Of a stretch of DNA of 64,000 nucleotides, positions 8,851 through 17,772 are shown one piece after another; positions within the stretch are counted from its first letter, which is position 1; each line of letters opens with the position of its first letter. The DNA comes from Streptomyces sp. NRRL B-1347 (GTDB taxonomy: Bacteria; Actinomycetota; Actinomycetes; Streptomycetales; Streptomycetaceae). The notes below the pieces were generated by a model. The model made no database searches and had not been told where the DNA came from. It saw nothing but the letters and a program-made list of their open reading frames with translations. Location of the stretch: NCBI RefSeq assembly GCF_000720325.1, contig NZ_JOJM01000002.1, positions 124,001 through 188,000 of the forward strand, given 5' to 3'. The position numbers were made by a program, and so were the translations under genes.

Positions 8851-10623
8851 GTGCGCAAGGTGCTCATCGCCAACCGTGGCGAAATCGCTGTCCGGGTCGC
8901 CCGGGCGTGCCGGGATGCCGGGATCGCGAGCGTTGCCGTCTACGCGGACCCCGACCGGGACGCGCTGCATGTGCGGGCCGCAGACGAGGCGTTCGCCCTC
9001 GGCGGTGACACTCCGGCGAGCAGTTATCTGGACATGGCGAAGGTACTCGCCGCCGCCAAGGACTCCGGGGCGGACGCCGTCCACCCCGGCTACGGCTTCC
9101 TCTCCGAGAACGCCGAGTTCGCGCAGGCCGTCCTGGACGCCGGTCTCATCTGGATCGGCCCGCCGCCGCAGGCGATCCGGGACCTGGGTGACAAGGTCGC
9201 CGCCCGGCACATCGCGCAGCGCGCGGGCGCCCCGCTGGTCGCGGGCACGCCGGACCCGGTCTCCGGCTCCGACGAGGTCGTGGCCTTCGCCGAGGAGCAC
9301 GGCCTGCCCATCGCCATCAAGGCGGCGTTCGGCGGCGGCGGCCGCGGCCTGAAGGTCGCCCGCACCCTCGAAGAGGTGCCGGAGCTGTACGACTCCGCGG
9401 TGCGCGAGGCCGTCGCCGCCTTCGGCCGCGGCGAGTGCTTCGTCGAGCGGTACCTGGACAAGCCGCGGCACGTCGAGACCCAGTGCCTCGCCGACCGGTT
9501 CGGCAACGTGGTCGTCGTCTCGACCCGTGACTGCTCGCTGCAGCGCCGCCACCAGAAGCTGGTGGAGGAGGCCCCGGCCCCGTTCCTCTCGGACGCCCAG
9601 CTGGAGGAGCTGTACAGCTCCTCGAAGGCGATCCTGAAGGAGGCCGGCTACGTCGGCGCGGGCACCGTGGAGTTCCTGGTCGGCGCCGACGGCACGATCT
9701 CCTTCCTGGAGGTCAACACGCGCCTTCAGGTCGAGCACCCGGTCACCGAAGAGGTCGCGGGCATCGACCTGGTCCGTGAGATGTTCCGCATCGCCGACGG
9801 CGAGGAACTGGGCTACGGCGACCCGGAGTTGCGCGGCCACTCCTTCGAGTTCCGCATCAACGGCGAGGACCCGGGCCGTGGCTTCCTGCCCGCGCCCGGC
9901 ACGGTCACCAAGTTCGCGGCCCCGTCCGGTCCCGGTGTCCGCCTCGACGCGGGCGTCGAGTCCGGCTCGGCCATCGGCCCGGCCTGGGACTCGCTGCTCG
10001 CCAAGCTGATCGTCACGGGGCGCACCCGCAAGGAGGCCCTGGAGCGGGCCGCGCGCGCCCTTGCCGAGTTCGAGGTCGAGGGCATGGCCACCGCCATCCC
10101 GTTCCACCGCAAGGTGGTCACCGACCCGGCGTTCGCGCCCGAACTGACCGGCTCCGACGAGCCGTTCACGGTCTTCACCCGGTGGATCGAGACCGAGTTC
10201 GTCAACGACATCCCGCCGTTCGCCCCCGTGGGCGGCGACGCCGACGAGGAGGACGGCGACCGCGAGACGATCGTCGTCGAGGTCGGCGGCAAGCGCCTCG
10301 AGGTCTCCCTGCCCGCGGGCATGGGCATGTCCCTCGCGCGTACGGGGCTCTCGGCGGGCGCCAAGCCGAAGCGCCGCGCGGCCAAGAAGTCCGGGCCCGC
10401 CGCCTCCGGCGACACCCTGGCGTCCCCGATGCAGGGCACCATCGTCAAGGTGGCCGTCGAGGAGGGCCAGGAGGTCAAGGAGGGCGACCTCATCGTGGTC
10501 CTGGAGGCCATGAAGATGGAGCAGCCCCTGAACGCCCACCGGTCCGGCACGGTCAAGGGCCTCCAGGCGGAGGTGGGCGCGAGCCTCACCTCCGGCGCGG
10601 CCATCTGTGAGATCAAGGACTGA
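8851..10623 (+). CDS. accA2: acyl-CoA carboxylase alpha subunit (biotin carboxylase + BCCP)
   Basis: A 590-residue biotinylated subunit. Residues 1-450 are the biotin carboxylase: pre-ATP-grasp [18 protein letters not shown]-grasp [14 protein letters not shown], catalytic [15 protein letters not shown]. Residues about 515-590 are the carrier domain with the biotin attachment motif EAMKMEQ, Lys555. It carboxylates biotin with bicarbonate and ATP and hands it to PccB-type beta subunits; the alpha chain is often shared between acetyl- and propionyl-CoA carboxylases. The start is GTG 8851 with a strong AAGGAGGGAG upstream. The ligase that biotinylates it is encoded at 2690-3562. A TetR gene follows 103 bp downstream behind two hairpins. 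Confidence 0.96.
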   Translation: MRKVLIANRGEIAVRVARACRDAGIASVAVYADPDRDALHVRAADEAFALGGDTPASSYLDMAKVLAAAKDSGADAVHPGYGFLSENAEFAQAVLDAGLIWIGPPPQAIRDLGDKVAARHIAQRAGAPLVAGTPDPVSGSDEVVAFAEEHGLPIAIKAAFGGGGRGLKVARTLEEVPELYDSAVREAVAAFGRGECFVERYLDKPRHVETQCLADRFGNVVVVSTRDCSLQRRHQKLVEEAPAPFLSDAQLEELYSSSKAILKEAGYVGAGTVEFLVGADGTISFLEVNTRLQVEHPVTEEVAGIDLVREMFRIADGEELGYGDPELRGHSFEFRINGEDPGRGFLPAPGTVTKFAAPSGPGVRLDAGVESGSAIGPAWDSLLAKLIVTGRTRKEALERAARALAEFEVEGMATAIPFHRKVVTDPAFAPELTGSDEPFTVFTRWIETEFVNDIPPFAPVGGDADEEDGDRETIVVEVGGKRLEVSLPAGMGMSLARTGLSAGAKPKRRAAKKSGPAASGDTLASPMQGTIVKVAVEEGQEVKEGDLIVVLEAMKMEQPLNAHRSGTVKGLQAEVGASLTSGAAICEIKD

Positions 10624-10631
10624 CGACTCCC

Positions 10632-10699
10632 GGTGCGGGCGCCCCGGGCGCCCGCACCCCGCCCTCCGCCCACCCGCCCCTTCCGGAGCGGGTGGGCGG
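10632..10699 (+). terminator. two tandem hairpin terminators after the carboxylase alpha gene
   Basis: First hairpin: 13-nt arms 10632-10644 and 10646-10658 around a single central base. Second: 12-bp arms 10666-10677 and 10688-10699 with a 10-nt loop. They separate the carboxylase transcript from the TetR gene. Confidence 0.75.
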
Positions 10700-10726
10700 G
10701 GGACTTTCAGCACCCGAGGAGGAAGC

Positions 10727-11296
10727 ATGCGCGCCGATGCCCAGCGCAACCACCAGCGCCTCCTGAAGGAGGCCCGCTCCGCCTTCGCGGAGCACGGTAC
10801 GGACACCTCCCTCGAAGACGTCGCCCGCCGCGCGGGCGTGGGCATCGGGACGCTGTACCGGCACTTCCCGAACCGCCACGCCGTCATGAGCGCCGTGTTC
10901 GAGGACGCCGTCAGCGACCTGCTGAACCGCTCGCGGGAGCTCCTGGACGCCCCGCAGCCCTGCGCGGCCCTCGTGGCCTGGCTGCGGGCCCTCGTCGCGC
11001 ACGCGAGCGAGTACCGGGGGCTCGCGCGGGCCCTGATGTCGGTGTCGCGGGACGACAGCACCCCGTTGGGGCGGTGCAGCCGCCCCATGCGGGAGGCGGG
11101 CGCGGCCCTCCTCGGCCGCGCGCAGGCCGCGGGCGCGGTGCGCGCGGGCGTGTCCATCGAGGACCTGCTCCAGCTGACGAACGCGATCGCCCTGGCCGCC
11201 GAGGAGTCCCCCGACGACCCGGAGCTCGCGGACCGGCTGCTCACCTTGACCCTGCGCGGCCTCAAGGCCCATCCCGCGGACCCGTCCGGCGGCTGA
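10727..11296 (+). CDS. TetR-family transcriptional regulator
   Basis: A 189-residue repressor-type protein. The N-terminal helix-turn-helix is textbook (SLEDVARRAGVGIGTLYRHFPNRHAVMSAVF, residues about 25-58); the C-terminal ligand domain is all-helical and typical in size. ATG 10727 has GAGGAGG upstream. It faces the same way as the carboxylase gene but is separated from it by two terminators, so it probably has its own transcription. Its ligand and targets are unknown; autoregulation or control of neighbouring acyl-CoA genes is a guess. Confidence 0.9.
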   Translation: MRADAQRNHQRLLKEARSAFAEHGTDTSLEDVARRAGVGIGTLYRHFPNRHAVMSAVFEDAVSDLLNRSRELLDAPQPCAALVAWLRALVAHASEYRGLARALMSVSRDDSTPLGRCSRPMREAGAALLGRAQAAGAVRAGVSIEDLLQLTNAIALAAEESPDDPELADRLLTLTLRGLKAHPADPSGG

Positions 11297-11321
11297 GGGC
11301 GGGGCGTGGCGCGCCCCGCCC
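11297..11321. terminator. hairpin between convergent TetR and DeoR genes
   Basis: 10-bp perfect GC inverted repeat, arms 11297-11306 and 11312-11321, starting right after the TetR stop and directed at both converging genes. Confidence 0.7.
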
Positions 11322-11328
11322 CCGGAAG

Positions 11329-12300
11329 CTACCGCCGCCGCAGATCGGCCACCCGGGCGGACCTCTCCCCCGGCTGCTGGTCGTTCAGGACCGCCGCACT
11401 GCGCAGCTGTGGCCCCTGGCCTCCGTGCCCCCGCCGCTGGCCGGGCAGCGGCACGTCCCTGCGGGGTTGGCGGCCCGTGGGGACGGGGTCAACTCCGGGG
11501 GCCTGGCCGGGGCCCGCAGCTCCGCCCGCCACGGCGATCTGCACGCCCTGGTCCGCCAGGGCCTGCAGCTCCGTGGCCGCACGGTCGTCGTGGGCGGGCG
11601 GCTCGTCGGTGACGAGCCGGGTGATGACGTCCGTCGGCACGGTCTGGAACATCGTGTCCGTGCCGAGTTTGGTGTGGTCGGCGAGGACCACGACCTCGGC
11701 CGCCGCCTGGACGAGCGCGCGGTCCACGCTCGCGGAGAGCATGTTCGACGTGGACAGGCCGCGTTCGGCGGTCAGGCCACTGCCGGACAGGAAGGCGCGC
11801 GAGACCCTGAGGCCCTGCAGGGACTGCTCGGCGCCACTGCCCACGAGGGCGTAGTTGGAGCCGCGCAGGGTGCCGCCGGTCATGACGACTTCCACTCTGT
11901 TGGCGTGGGCCAGGGCCTGGGCCACGAGCAGGGAGTTGGTGACCACGGTCAGGCCGGGTACCCGCGCGAGCCGGCGGGCCAGCTCCTGCGTGGTCGTACC
12001 CGCCCCGACGACGATGGCCTCGCCCTCTTCGACGAGACCCGCCGCGAGGTCGGCGATGGCCGTCTTCTCGGCGGACGCGAGATGCGATTTCTGCGGAAAG
12101 CCGGACTCCCGCGTGAATCCGCCCGGCAATACCGCACCGCCATGCCGGCGGTCGAGGAGTCCTTCTGCCTCCAGCGCGCGCACGTCCCGCCGTACGGTCA
12201 CTTCGGAGGTCTGGACGACGCGGGCGAGCTCACGGAGCGATACAGCCCCGTTGGCCCGCACCATTTCGAGGATCAATTGGCGACGTTCTGCAGCGAACAC
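11329..12300 (-). CDS. DeoR-family transcriptional regulator (GlpR/AgaR type)
   Basis: A 323-residue regulator. The N-terminus has the DeoR winged helix (ERRQLILEMVRANGAVSLRELA, TSEVTVRRDVRALEAEGLLDR); residues about 80-250 form the sugar-phosphate sensing domain with the VGAGTTTQELARRL and GGTLRGSNYALVG motifs. The last 60 residues are Gly/Pro/Arg/Gln-rich and not part of the fold. The start is GTG 12300 without a ribosome site; a TACTGT hexamer about 8 nt upstream suggests a leaderless mRNA. A CTGCT-TTC-AGCAG inverted repeat at 12328-12340 lies in its promoter. Ligand is likely a phosphorylated sugar by family analogy. The gene is isolated, so its targets are not obvious. Confidence 0.9.
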   Translation of the reverse strand: MFAAERRQLILEMVRANGAVSLRELARVVQTSEVTVRRDVRALEAEGLLDRRHGGAVLPGGFTRESGFPQKSHLASAEKTAIADLAAGLVEEGEAIVVGAGTTTQELARRLARVPGLTVVTNSLLVAQALAHANRVEVVMTGGTLRGSNYALVGSGAEQSLQGLRVSRAFLSGSGLTAERGLSTSNMLSASVDRALVQAAAEVVVLADHTKLGTDTMFQTVPTDVITRLVTDEPPAHDDRAATELQALADQGVQIAVAGGAAGPGQAPGVDPVPTGRQPRRDVPLPGQRRGHGGQGPQLRSAAVLNDQQPGERSARVADLRRR

Positions 12301-12327
12301 GAAACTGACAGTAACCCCAACGACCGT

Positions 12328-12340
12328 CTGCTTTCAGCAG
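12328..12340. promoter_or_regulatory. small inverted repeat in the DeoR-type gene promoter
   Basis: CTGCT-TTC-AGCAG, 5-bp arms with 3-nt spacer, about 28 bp upstream of the GTG start. It could be an autoregulatory operator; the evidence is position and symmetry only. Confidence 0.35.
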
Positions 12341-12459
12341 TTTGCGCCGAATTACAGAAGTTGTACGCACGACAGGGGTGGAAGTGGTATAGGGGTACTC
12401 CACGCGCCTATGCCGCACGCATGGACGGCAACAGGCTGTGACCTGCGAAGAGTTGATTC

Positions 12460-12490
12460 CGGCCGCCGGAGGGATCACTTCCGGCGGCCG
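12460..12490 (-). terminator. hairpin terminator downstream of lpdA
   Basis: 11-bp perfect inverted repeat, arms 12460-12470 and 12480-12490 with a 9-nt loop, 35 bp past the lpdA stop. Confidence 0.75.
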
Positions 12491-12524
12491 TGGGTGACGC
12501 GCTGGGACGTCGAGGACGCCGGAA

Positions 12525-13973
12525 TCAGGCCTCGCCGCTCGTCTTGCGGGTGTGCAGCTGCCGGGCCACCTCGGCGATCGACCCCGAAAGCGAGGGGTAC
12601 ACGGTGAAGGCGTTAGCGATCTGCTCCACCGTCAGATTGTTGTCGACCGCGATCGAGATGGGGTGGATGAGTTCCGAAGCGCGCGGCGCGACGACTACGC
12701 CGCCGACCACGATGCCCGTGCCGGGGCGGCAGAAGATCTTGACGAAGCCGTCCCGGATGCCCTGCATCTTCGCGCGCGGGTTGCGGAGCAGCGGCAGCTT
12801 GACCACCCGGGCGTCGATCTTGTCCGCGTCGACGTCGGCCTGGGTGTAGCCGACGGTGGCGATCTCCGGGTCGGTGAAGACGTTCGACGAGACGGTCTTC
12901 AGGTTCAGCGGGGTCACCGCGTCGCCCAGGAAGTGGTACATCGCGATGCGTCCCTGCATGGCGGCGACCGAGGCGAGGGCGAAGATGCCGGTGACGTCGC
13001 CGGCGGCGTACACGCCGGGGGCGGAGGTCCTGGACACCCGGTCGGTCCAGATGTGCCCGGAGTCCTTGAGCTTGACCCCGGCCTCCTCCAGGCCCATGCC
13101 GCTGCTGTTGGGGATGGCGCCGACGGCCATCAGGCAGTGCGTGCCGGAGATGACGCGCCCGTCGGCGAGGGTGACCTCCACGCGGTCGCCGACGCGCTTG
13201 GCGGAGGCGGCGCGCGAGCGCGCCATCACGTTCATCCCGCGGCGCCGGAAGACGTCCTCCAGGACGGCGGCGGCGTCCGGGTCCTCGCCCGGCAGCACGC
13301 GGTCGCGCGACGACACGAGCGTCACCTTCGACCCGAGCGCCTGGTAGGCGCCCGCGAACTCGGCGCCGGTGACGCCGGAGCCGACCACGATGAGCTCCTC
13401 GGGCAGCTCGTCGAGGTCGTACACCTGCGTCCAGTTCAGGATGCGCTCGCCGTCCGGCTGCGCGTCCGGCACCTCGCGCGGGTGGCCGCCGGTGGCGATG
13501 AGGACGGCGTCGGCGGTGAGCCGCTCCTCGGACCCGTCCGCCGCGCGCACGACGACGGTCCGCGACCCGTCCATGGCCTGCTGGCCCTCCAGGCGCCCGC
13601 GGCCGCGAAGGACGCGCGCGCCCGCCCTGGTCACGGACGCGGTGATGTCGTGCGACTGCGCAAGGGCGAGCCGCTTCACACGCCGGTTGACCTTGCCGAG
13701 GTCCACGCCCACGACCCGGGCGGCCTGGTCGATGTGCGGGGTGTCGTCCTCGACGATGATCCCGAGCTCTTCGTACGACGAGTCGAAGGTCGTCATGACC
13801 TCGGCCGTCGCGATCAGGGTCTTCGACGGCACGCAGTCGGTGAGCACCGACGCCCCGCCCAGACCGTCGCAGTCGACGACGGTCACCTCCGCGCCGAGCT
13901 GGGCCGCGACCAGCGCCGCCTCGTATCCGCCGGGTCCGCCACCAATGATCACGATCCGAGTCACGTACTCCAT
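12525..13973 (-). CDS. lpdA: LpdA-type FAD/NAD(P) oxidoreductase (NAD(P)H:quinone reductase)
   Basis: A 482-residue flavoprotein of the pyridine nucleotide-disulfide family: FAD motif IVIIGGGPGGYEAAL at the N-terminus, NAD(P) motif VVGSGVTGAEFAG in the middle, second FAD motif GVYAAGDVTG, and a C-terminal dimer domain. In the active-site stretch GLGGASVLTDCVPSK the first redox cysteine of true lipoamide dehydrogenases is a serine, and the C-terminal catalytic His-Glu motif is not evident. This matches the mycobacterial LpdA (Rv3303c) class, which reduces quinones with NAD(P)H and is not a 2-oxoacid dehydrogenase component. Start ATG 13973 (MEYVTRIVIIGG). It stands alone behind the DeoR gene. 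Confidence 0.9.
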   Translation of the reverse strand: MEYVTRIVIIGGGPGGYEAALVAAQLGAEVTVVDCDGLGGASVLTDCVPSKTLIATAEVMTTFDSSYEELGIIVEDDTPHIDQAARVVGVDLGKVNRRVKRLALAQSHDITASVTRAGARVLRGRGRLEGQQAMDGSRTVVVRAADGSEERLTADAVLIATGGHPREVPDAQPDGERILNWTQVYDLDELPEELIVVGSGVTGAEFAGAYQALGSKVTLVSSRDRVLPGEDPDAAAVLEDVFRRRGMNVMARSRAASAKRVGDRVEVTLADGRVISGTHCLMAVGAIPNSSGMGLEEAGVKLKDSGHIWTDRVSRTSAPGVYAAGDVTGIFALASVAAMQGRIAMYHFLGDAVTPLNLKTVSSNVFTDPEIATVGYTQADVDADKIDARVVKLPLLRNPRAKMQGIRDGFVKIFCRPGTGIVVGGVVVAPRASELIHPISIAVDNNLTVEQIANAFTVYPSLSGSIAEVARQLHTRKTSGEA

Positions 13974-14059
13974 TCTCCCGCACCCGCCGCCCCCACGTTG
14001 ACCCGGGTCCATCCCCAGCCCGCCCCGCCCCGCCCCCAACACACCCCCGAGCCCTCCTA

Positions 14060-14391
14060 CAGCCCGTCCGTCACCCGAGAACAAGCACCCAGCGCACCAT
14101 CCCCCCACCCGGCACCCGAGAACAAACACACGGCGCACCCATCAAGCCCGTCCGGCACCCGAGAACAAGCACACGGCGCACCCATCAAGCCCGTCCGGCG
14201 TTTGAGGACAAGCGCGAAGCGCGCACACCGCCCCACCCGGCACCCGAGTACGAACGAACAACGCACCACCCAGCCCGTCCAGCACCCGAGAACACACGAA
14301 CAGCGCACCACCCAGCCCGTCCAGCACCCGAGCACGAGCGAGCAGCGCACCATCCAGCCCGTCCGGCGCTTGAGGACAAGCGCGAAGCGCG
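14060..14391. repeat. tandem array of about eight 42-bp units
   Basis: Units begin with GCCCGTCC(G/A)GC and continue ACCCGAGAACAAGC... before GCGCACCATC. Two of the units instead keep the GCG(T/C)TTGAGGACAAGCG form, which is the dispersed intergenic element also seen near 22505, 26075, 41005, 41063 and 48661. The array therefore looks like a local amplification and drift of that element. No unique spacers, so not a CRISPR. Confidence 0.85.
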
Positions 14392-14400
14392 GAAATCCCC

Positions 14401-14436
14401 CACCGACACCAACACCGACACCGACACCGACACCAA
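14401..14436. repeat. CACCGA hexanucleotide run
   Basis: About six copies of CACCGA/CACCAA in a row, a simple sequence repeat at the end of the larger array. Confidence 0.8.
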
Positions 14437-14538
14437 GGACAAGGGCGCGAAGCACCAGGAAAGCCGGGAATGGGGGCGCAGCCCCCAGAACGGCAACTGC
14501 GTAGGGCGCCCACGCCAGAAAGCCGTACCCTCGACGGC

Positions 14539-14976
14539 ATGTCGCTCTACGCCGCGTACGCCGGCAATCTCGACGCGCGGCTCATGACGCGCCGCGCCCC
14601 GCACTCGCCGCTGCGCGCGACCGGCTGGCTGAACGGCTGGCGGCTGACGTTCGGGGGCGAGCACATGGGCTGGGAGGGCGCACTCGCCACGATCGTGGAG
14701 GCCCCGCGCTCCCAGGTCTTCGTCACGCTGTACGACGTGGCGCCGATGGACGAGGACTCCATGGACCGCTGGGAGGGCGTCGGCCTCGACATCTACCGGC
14801 GCATGCGGGTGCGGATCCACACCCTGGAGGGCGAGGAGCCCGCGTGGGTCTACGTCCTGAACGGCTACGAGGGCGGCCTGCCGTCGGCACGCTACCTCGG
14901 GGAGCTGGCCGACGCCGCCGAGTCCGCGGGCGCCCCCCACGACTACGTGATGGAGCTCCGCAAACGCCCGTGCTGA
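14539..14976 (+). CDS. gamma-glutamylcyclotransferase-like protein
   Basis: A 145-residue protein of the AIG2/GGCT fold. It opens with the family signature strand and loop YAAYAGNLDARLMTRRAP (the YxSN/G-like turn), then WRLTFGG, ATIVEAP and a VYVLNGYEGGLPS segment leading to the YLGELADAA helix. Members cleave gamma-glutamyl or related peptides to 5-oxoproline, but many bacterial ones are uncharacterised. The conserved catalytic Glu would be in the DEDSMDRWEGV segment. Start ATG 14539. It stands upstream of the nucleoside phosphorylase gene but has a separate promoter between them. Confidence 0.82.
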   Translation: MSLYAAYAGNLDARLMTRRAPHSPLRATGWLNGWRLTFGGEHMGWEGALATIVEAPRSQVFVTLYDVAPMDEDSMDRWEGVGLDIYRRMRVRIHTLEGEEPAWVYVLNGYEGGLPSARYLGELADAAESAGAPHDYVMELRKRPC

Positions 14977-15053
14977 CCCGCTCCTGGAGGGCCCCGGCGA
15001 TCAGCTTGTCGGAAACGACAACGCAACGATCACAATCCCGTGAGCCTCGTCAT

Positions 15054-15065
15054 CTACGCGCGTAG
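15054..15065. promoter_or_regulatory. nucleoside-regulon operator copy 1 (CTACGCGCGTAG)
   Basis: Perfect 12-bp palindrome. A -10-like TACCCT at 15078-15083 ends 7 nt before the GTG start at 15091, so the operator overlaps the -35 region of a likely leaderless promoter for the phosphorylase/phosphomutase operon. Confidence 0.8.
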
Positions 15066-15090
15066 GGCGTAACCGGCTACCCTCGTCGGC

Positions 15091-15915
15091 GTGAACGCTT
15101 CAGTTATTCCGGACGACATCCAGGGCGACCCGTACGCCGCCGCCGACGCCGCCGCCACGCGCCTGCGTGAGCTGACGGGCGCCGAGACCCACGACGTCGC
15201 TCTCGTGATGGGCTCCGGCTGGGCGCCGGCCGTCGACGCGCTCGGCGCCCCCGAGGCCGAGTTCCCGGTCACCGAGCTGCCCGGCTTCCCGCCGCCCGCC
15301 GTCGCGGGCCACGGCGGCAAGATCCGCTCCGTCAAGGTCGGCGACAAGCGCGTCCTGATCTTCCTGGGCCGCACGCACTACTACGAGGGCCGCGGCGTCG
15401 CCCCCGTCGCGCACGGCGTCCGCACCGCCGTCGCCGCGGGCTGCAAGACCATCGTGCTCACCAACGGCTGCGGCGGTCTGCGCGAGGGCATGCGCCCGGG
15501 CCAGCCGGTCCTGATCAGCGACCACCTCAACCTCACGGCGACGTCCCCGATCGTCGGCGCGAACTTCGTGGACCTCACGGACCTGTACTCGCCGCGCCTG
15601 CGCGCGCTGTGCAAGGAGGTCGACCCCACCCTCGAAGAGGGCGTGTACGCGCAGTTCCCCGGCCCGCACTACGAGACGCCCGCCGAGATCCGCATGGCCC
15701 GCACCATCGGCGCGGACCTCGTCGGCATGTCGACCGTGCTCGAGGCCATCGCGGCGCGCGAGGCGGGCGCCGAGATCCTCGGCATCTCCCTGGTCACCAA
15801 CCTCGCCGCGGGCATGACGGGCGAGCCGCTGAACCACGAGGAGGTCCTCCAGGCGGGCCGCGACTCGGCGACCCGCATGGGCGAGCTGCTCGGCAAGGTC
15901 CTCGGCCGCCTCTGA
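15091..15915 (+). CDS. purine nucleoside phosphorylase
   Basis: A 274-residue enzyme splitting purine (deoxy)nucleosides with phosphate into base and (deoxy)ribose-1-phosphate. It has the trimeric class signatures: GSGWAPAVD for phosphate binding, [31 protein letters not shown], and the base pocket [16 protein letters not shown] with [12 protein letters not shown]. Start GTG 15091 carries no ribosome site; the -10 hexamer lies 7 nt upstream, implying a leaderless mRNA. It is followed 50 bp later by the phosphosugar mutase that would convert its product to the 5-phosphate. The palindromic operator at 15054-15065 links it to the other nucleoside genes in the window. Confidence 0.95.
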   Translation: MNASVIPDDIQGDPYAAADAAATRLRELTGAETHDVALVMGSGWAPAVDALGAPEAEFPVTELPGFPPPAVAGHGGKIRSVKVGDKRVLIFLGRTHYYEGRGVAPVAHGVRTAVAAGCKTIVLTNGCGGLREGMRPGQPVLISDHLNLTATSPIVGANFVDLTDLYSPRLRALCKEVDPTLEEGVYAQFPGPHYETPAEIRMARTIGADLVGMSTVLEAIAAREAGAEILGISLVTNLAAGMTGEPLNHEEVLQAGRDSATRMGELLGKVLGRL

Positions 15916-15965
15916 CCGCGCCACCCCCGGCCGTACGACCCCCCTCACGGAGAGGCTGACCACAC

Positions 15966-17633
15966 GTGCCTGACCACCAGGACCACGACGTACTCATCGC
16001 GCGGGCCCAGGCGTGGCTCGACGAGGACCCGGACGCGGAGACCCGCGAGGAGCTGGCGAAGCTCGTCGCGGGGGCGGACGACGCGGACGTCCTGGCCGAC
16101 CTCGCCGCCCGCTTCGGCGGGACGCTCCAGTTCGGCACCGCCGGGCTGCGCGGCGAGCTGGGCGCGGGGCCAATGCGAATGAACCGCTCCGTGGTGATCC
16201 GCGCGGCCGCGGGCCTCGCCGCGTACCTGAAGGGCAAGGGCCACACCGACGGCCTGGTCGTCATCGGCTACGACGCCCGCCACAAGTCGGCGGACTTCGC
16301 GCGGGACACGGCGGCCGTGATGACCGGGGCGGGGCTGCGCGCCGCCGTCCTGCCCCGGCCGCTGCCGACGCCGGTCCTCGCCTTCGCCATACGGCACCTG
16401 GGCGCCGTCGCGGGCGTGGAGGTCACGGCCAGCCACAACCCGCCGCGCGACAACGGCTACAAGGTCTACCTGGGCGACGGCTCGCAGATCGTGCCGCCCG
16501 CCGACGGGGAGATCGCGGCGGAGATCGACGCGGTGGCGAGCCTGCACGACGTGCCGCGCCCCGACTCCGGCTGGGAGGTGCTCGGCGAGGAGGTCCTGGA
16601 GGCCTATCTGGCGCGCACGGACGCGGTCCTGGGCCAGGGCTCGGCCCGGACCGCCCGGACCGTCTACACGGCCATGCACGGCGTCGGCAAGGACACACTC
16701 CTCGCCGCCTTCGCGCGGGCCGGCTTCCCCGAGCCAGTGCTCGTGGCCGCGCAGGCCGAGGCGGACCCGGACTTCCCGACGGTGGCGTTCCCGAACCCGG
16801 AGGAGCCGGGCGCGATGGACCTGGCGTTCGCCGCGGCCCGCGAGGCGCGGCCCGACCTGGTGATCGCCAACGACCCGGACGCGGACCGCTGCGCGGTGGC
16901 CGTGCCCACCGACGCCGAGCGGACCGAGTGGCGGATGCTGCGCGGCGACGAGGTGGGCGCCCTGCTGGCGCAGCACCTGGTGCGCAGGGGCGCGCGGGGC
17001 ACGTTCGCGGAGTCGATCGTGTCGTCGTCGCTGCTCGGCCGGATCGCGGGGAAGGCGGGTCTCGCGTACGAGGAGACCCTCACGGGCTTCAAGTGGATCG
17101 CCCGCGTGGAGGGCCTGCGGTACGGCTACGAGGAGGCGCTCGGCTACTGCGTCGACCCCGAGGGCGTCCGCGACAAGGACGGCATCACGGCGGCGCTCCT
17201 GATCACCGAGCTGGCCTCGGAGCTGAAGGAGGAGGGCCGCACACTGCTCGACCTCCTGGACGACCTGGCGGTGGAGCACGGCCTGCACGCCACCGACCAG
17301 CTGTCGGTGCGCGTGGAGGACCTGTCGCTGATCGCGGACGCGATGCGGCGCCTGCGCGAGCAGCCGCCGACGGGCCTGGCCGGGCTCGCGGTCACGCGCG
17401 CGGAGGACCTGACCGAGGGCTCGGCGCAGCTGCCGCCCACCGACGGCCTGCGCTACACCCTCGAAGGCGCGCGGGTGATCGTGCGCCCGAGCGGCACCGA
17501 GCCGAAGCTGAAGTGCTACCTGGAGGTCGTGGTGCCGGTCGCGGACCGGTCGGGCCTGCCGGCCGCCCACGCGCGGGCCGCGGAGCTCCTGGCCGCCCTG
17601 AAGCGGGACTTCGCGACGGCGGCCGGAATCTGA
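15966..17633 (+). CDS. phospho-sugar mutase (likely phosphopentomutase)
   Basis: A 555-residue alpha-D-phosphohexomutase family enzyme. Active-site phosphoserine loop TASHNPPRDNGYK, metal loop NDPDADRCAVA, sugar loop GYEEALGYC and phosphate loop RPSGTEPKLK are all intact, and FGTAGLRGELG is at the N-terminus. The family includes phosphoglucomutase and phosphomannomutase, but coupling to purine nucleoside phosphorylase and long PGM2-like architecture favour conversion of (deoxy)ribose-1-phosphate to the 5-phosphate. Start is GTG 15966 with GGAGAGG upstream. A hairpin follows 22 bp after the stop. Confidence 0.92.
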   Translation: MPDHQDHDVLIARAQAWLDEDPDAETREELAKLVAGADDADVLADLAARFGGTLQFGTAGLRGELGAGPMRMNRSVVIRAAAGLAAYLKGKGHTDGLVVIGYDARHKSADFARDTAAVMTGAGLRAAVLPRPLPTPVLAFAIRHLGAVAGVEVTASHNPPRDNGYKVYLGDGSQIVPPADGEIAAEIDAVASLHDVPRPDSGWEVLGEEVLEAYLARTDAVLGQGSARTARTVYTAMHGVGKDTLLAAFARAGFPEPVLVAAQAEADPDFPTVAFPNPEEPGAMDLAFAAAREARPDLVIANDPDADRCAVAVPTDAERTEWRMLRGDEVGALLAQHLVRRGARGTFAESIVSSSLLGRIAGKAGLAYEETLTGFKWIARVEGLRYGYEEALGYCVDPEGVRDKDGITAALLITELASELKEEGRTLLDLLDDLAVEHGLHATDQLSVRVEDLSLIADAMRRLREQPPTGLAGLAVTRAEDLTEGSAQLPPTDGLRYTLEGARVIVRPSGTEPKLKCYLEVVVPVADRSGLPAAHARAAELLAALKRDFATAAGI

Positions 17634-17655
17634 CGGCACCCCGCTGAAGACCGCT

Positions 17656-17671
17656 CCACCCGTACGGGTGG
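17656..17671 (+). terminator. 16-bp palindrome after the phosphomutase gene
   Basis: CCACCCGTACGGGTGG, a perfect 16-bp palindrome 22 bp after the stop codon. It can fold into a short hairpin; it is also possible that it serves the next gene. Confidence 0.55.
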
Positions 17672-17772
17672 TTCCGCGCGGCAACTGACGCAGCGTGCAG
17701 GTGCGCTGCCGGTCACCCCAGGAAGGGTCCGACCGGTAGCGCACCTTCTTTTTGTCACGCCCGGGAGCCGCA

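Larger units (their letters stand above)
13974..14538. other. gene-free stretch with repeats
   Basis: 565 bp between lpdA and the cyclotransferase-like gene. It is dominated by the tandem array described separately (14060-14391) and a CACCGA hexamer run at 14401-14436. Apparent open frames on both strands are repetitive and have no ribosome site. Confidence 0.75.

Noticed and set aside
11329..12300. DeoR-type regulator as the regulator of the CTACGCGCGTAG sites
   Set aside because: Its own promoter lacks the palindrome, it is of the GlpR/AgaR sugar-phosphate kind and is unlinked to the nucleoside genes; the motif's central CG looks more LacI-like. Not excluded, but unsupported.
12525..13973. 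Dihydrolipoamide dehydrogenase annotation
   Set aside because: The first redox cysteine is Ser (GGASVLTDC), so disulfide chemistry is not possible; quinone reductase of LpdA type fits better.
14060..14391. CRISPR array
   Set aside because: The units are contiguous, about 42 bp, with no unique spacers between identical repeats and no cas genes near.
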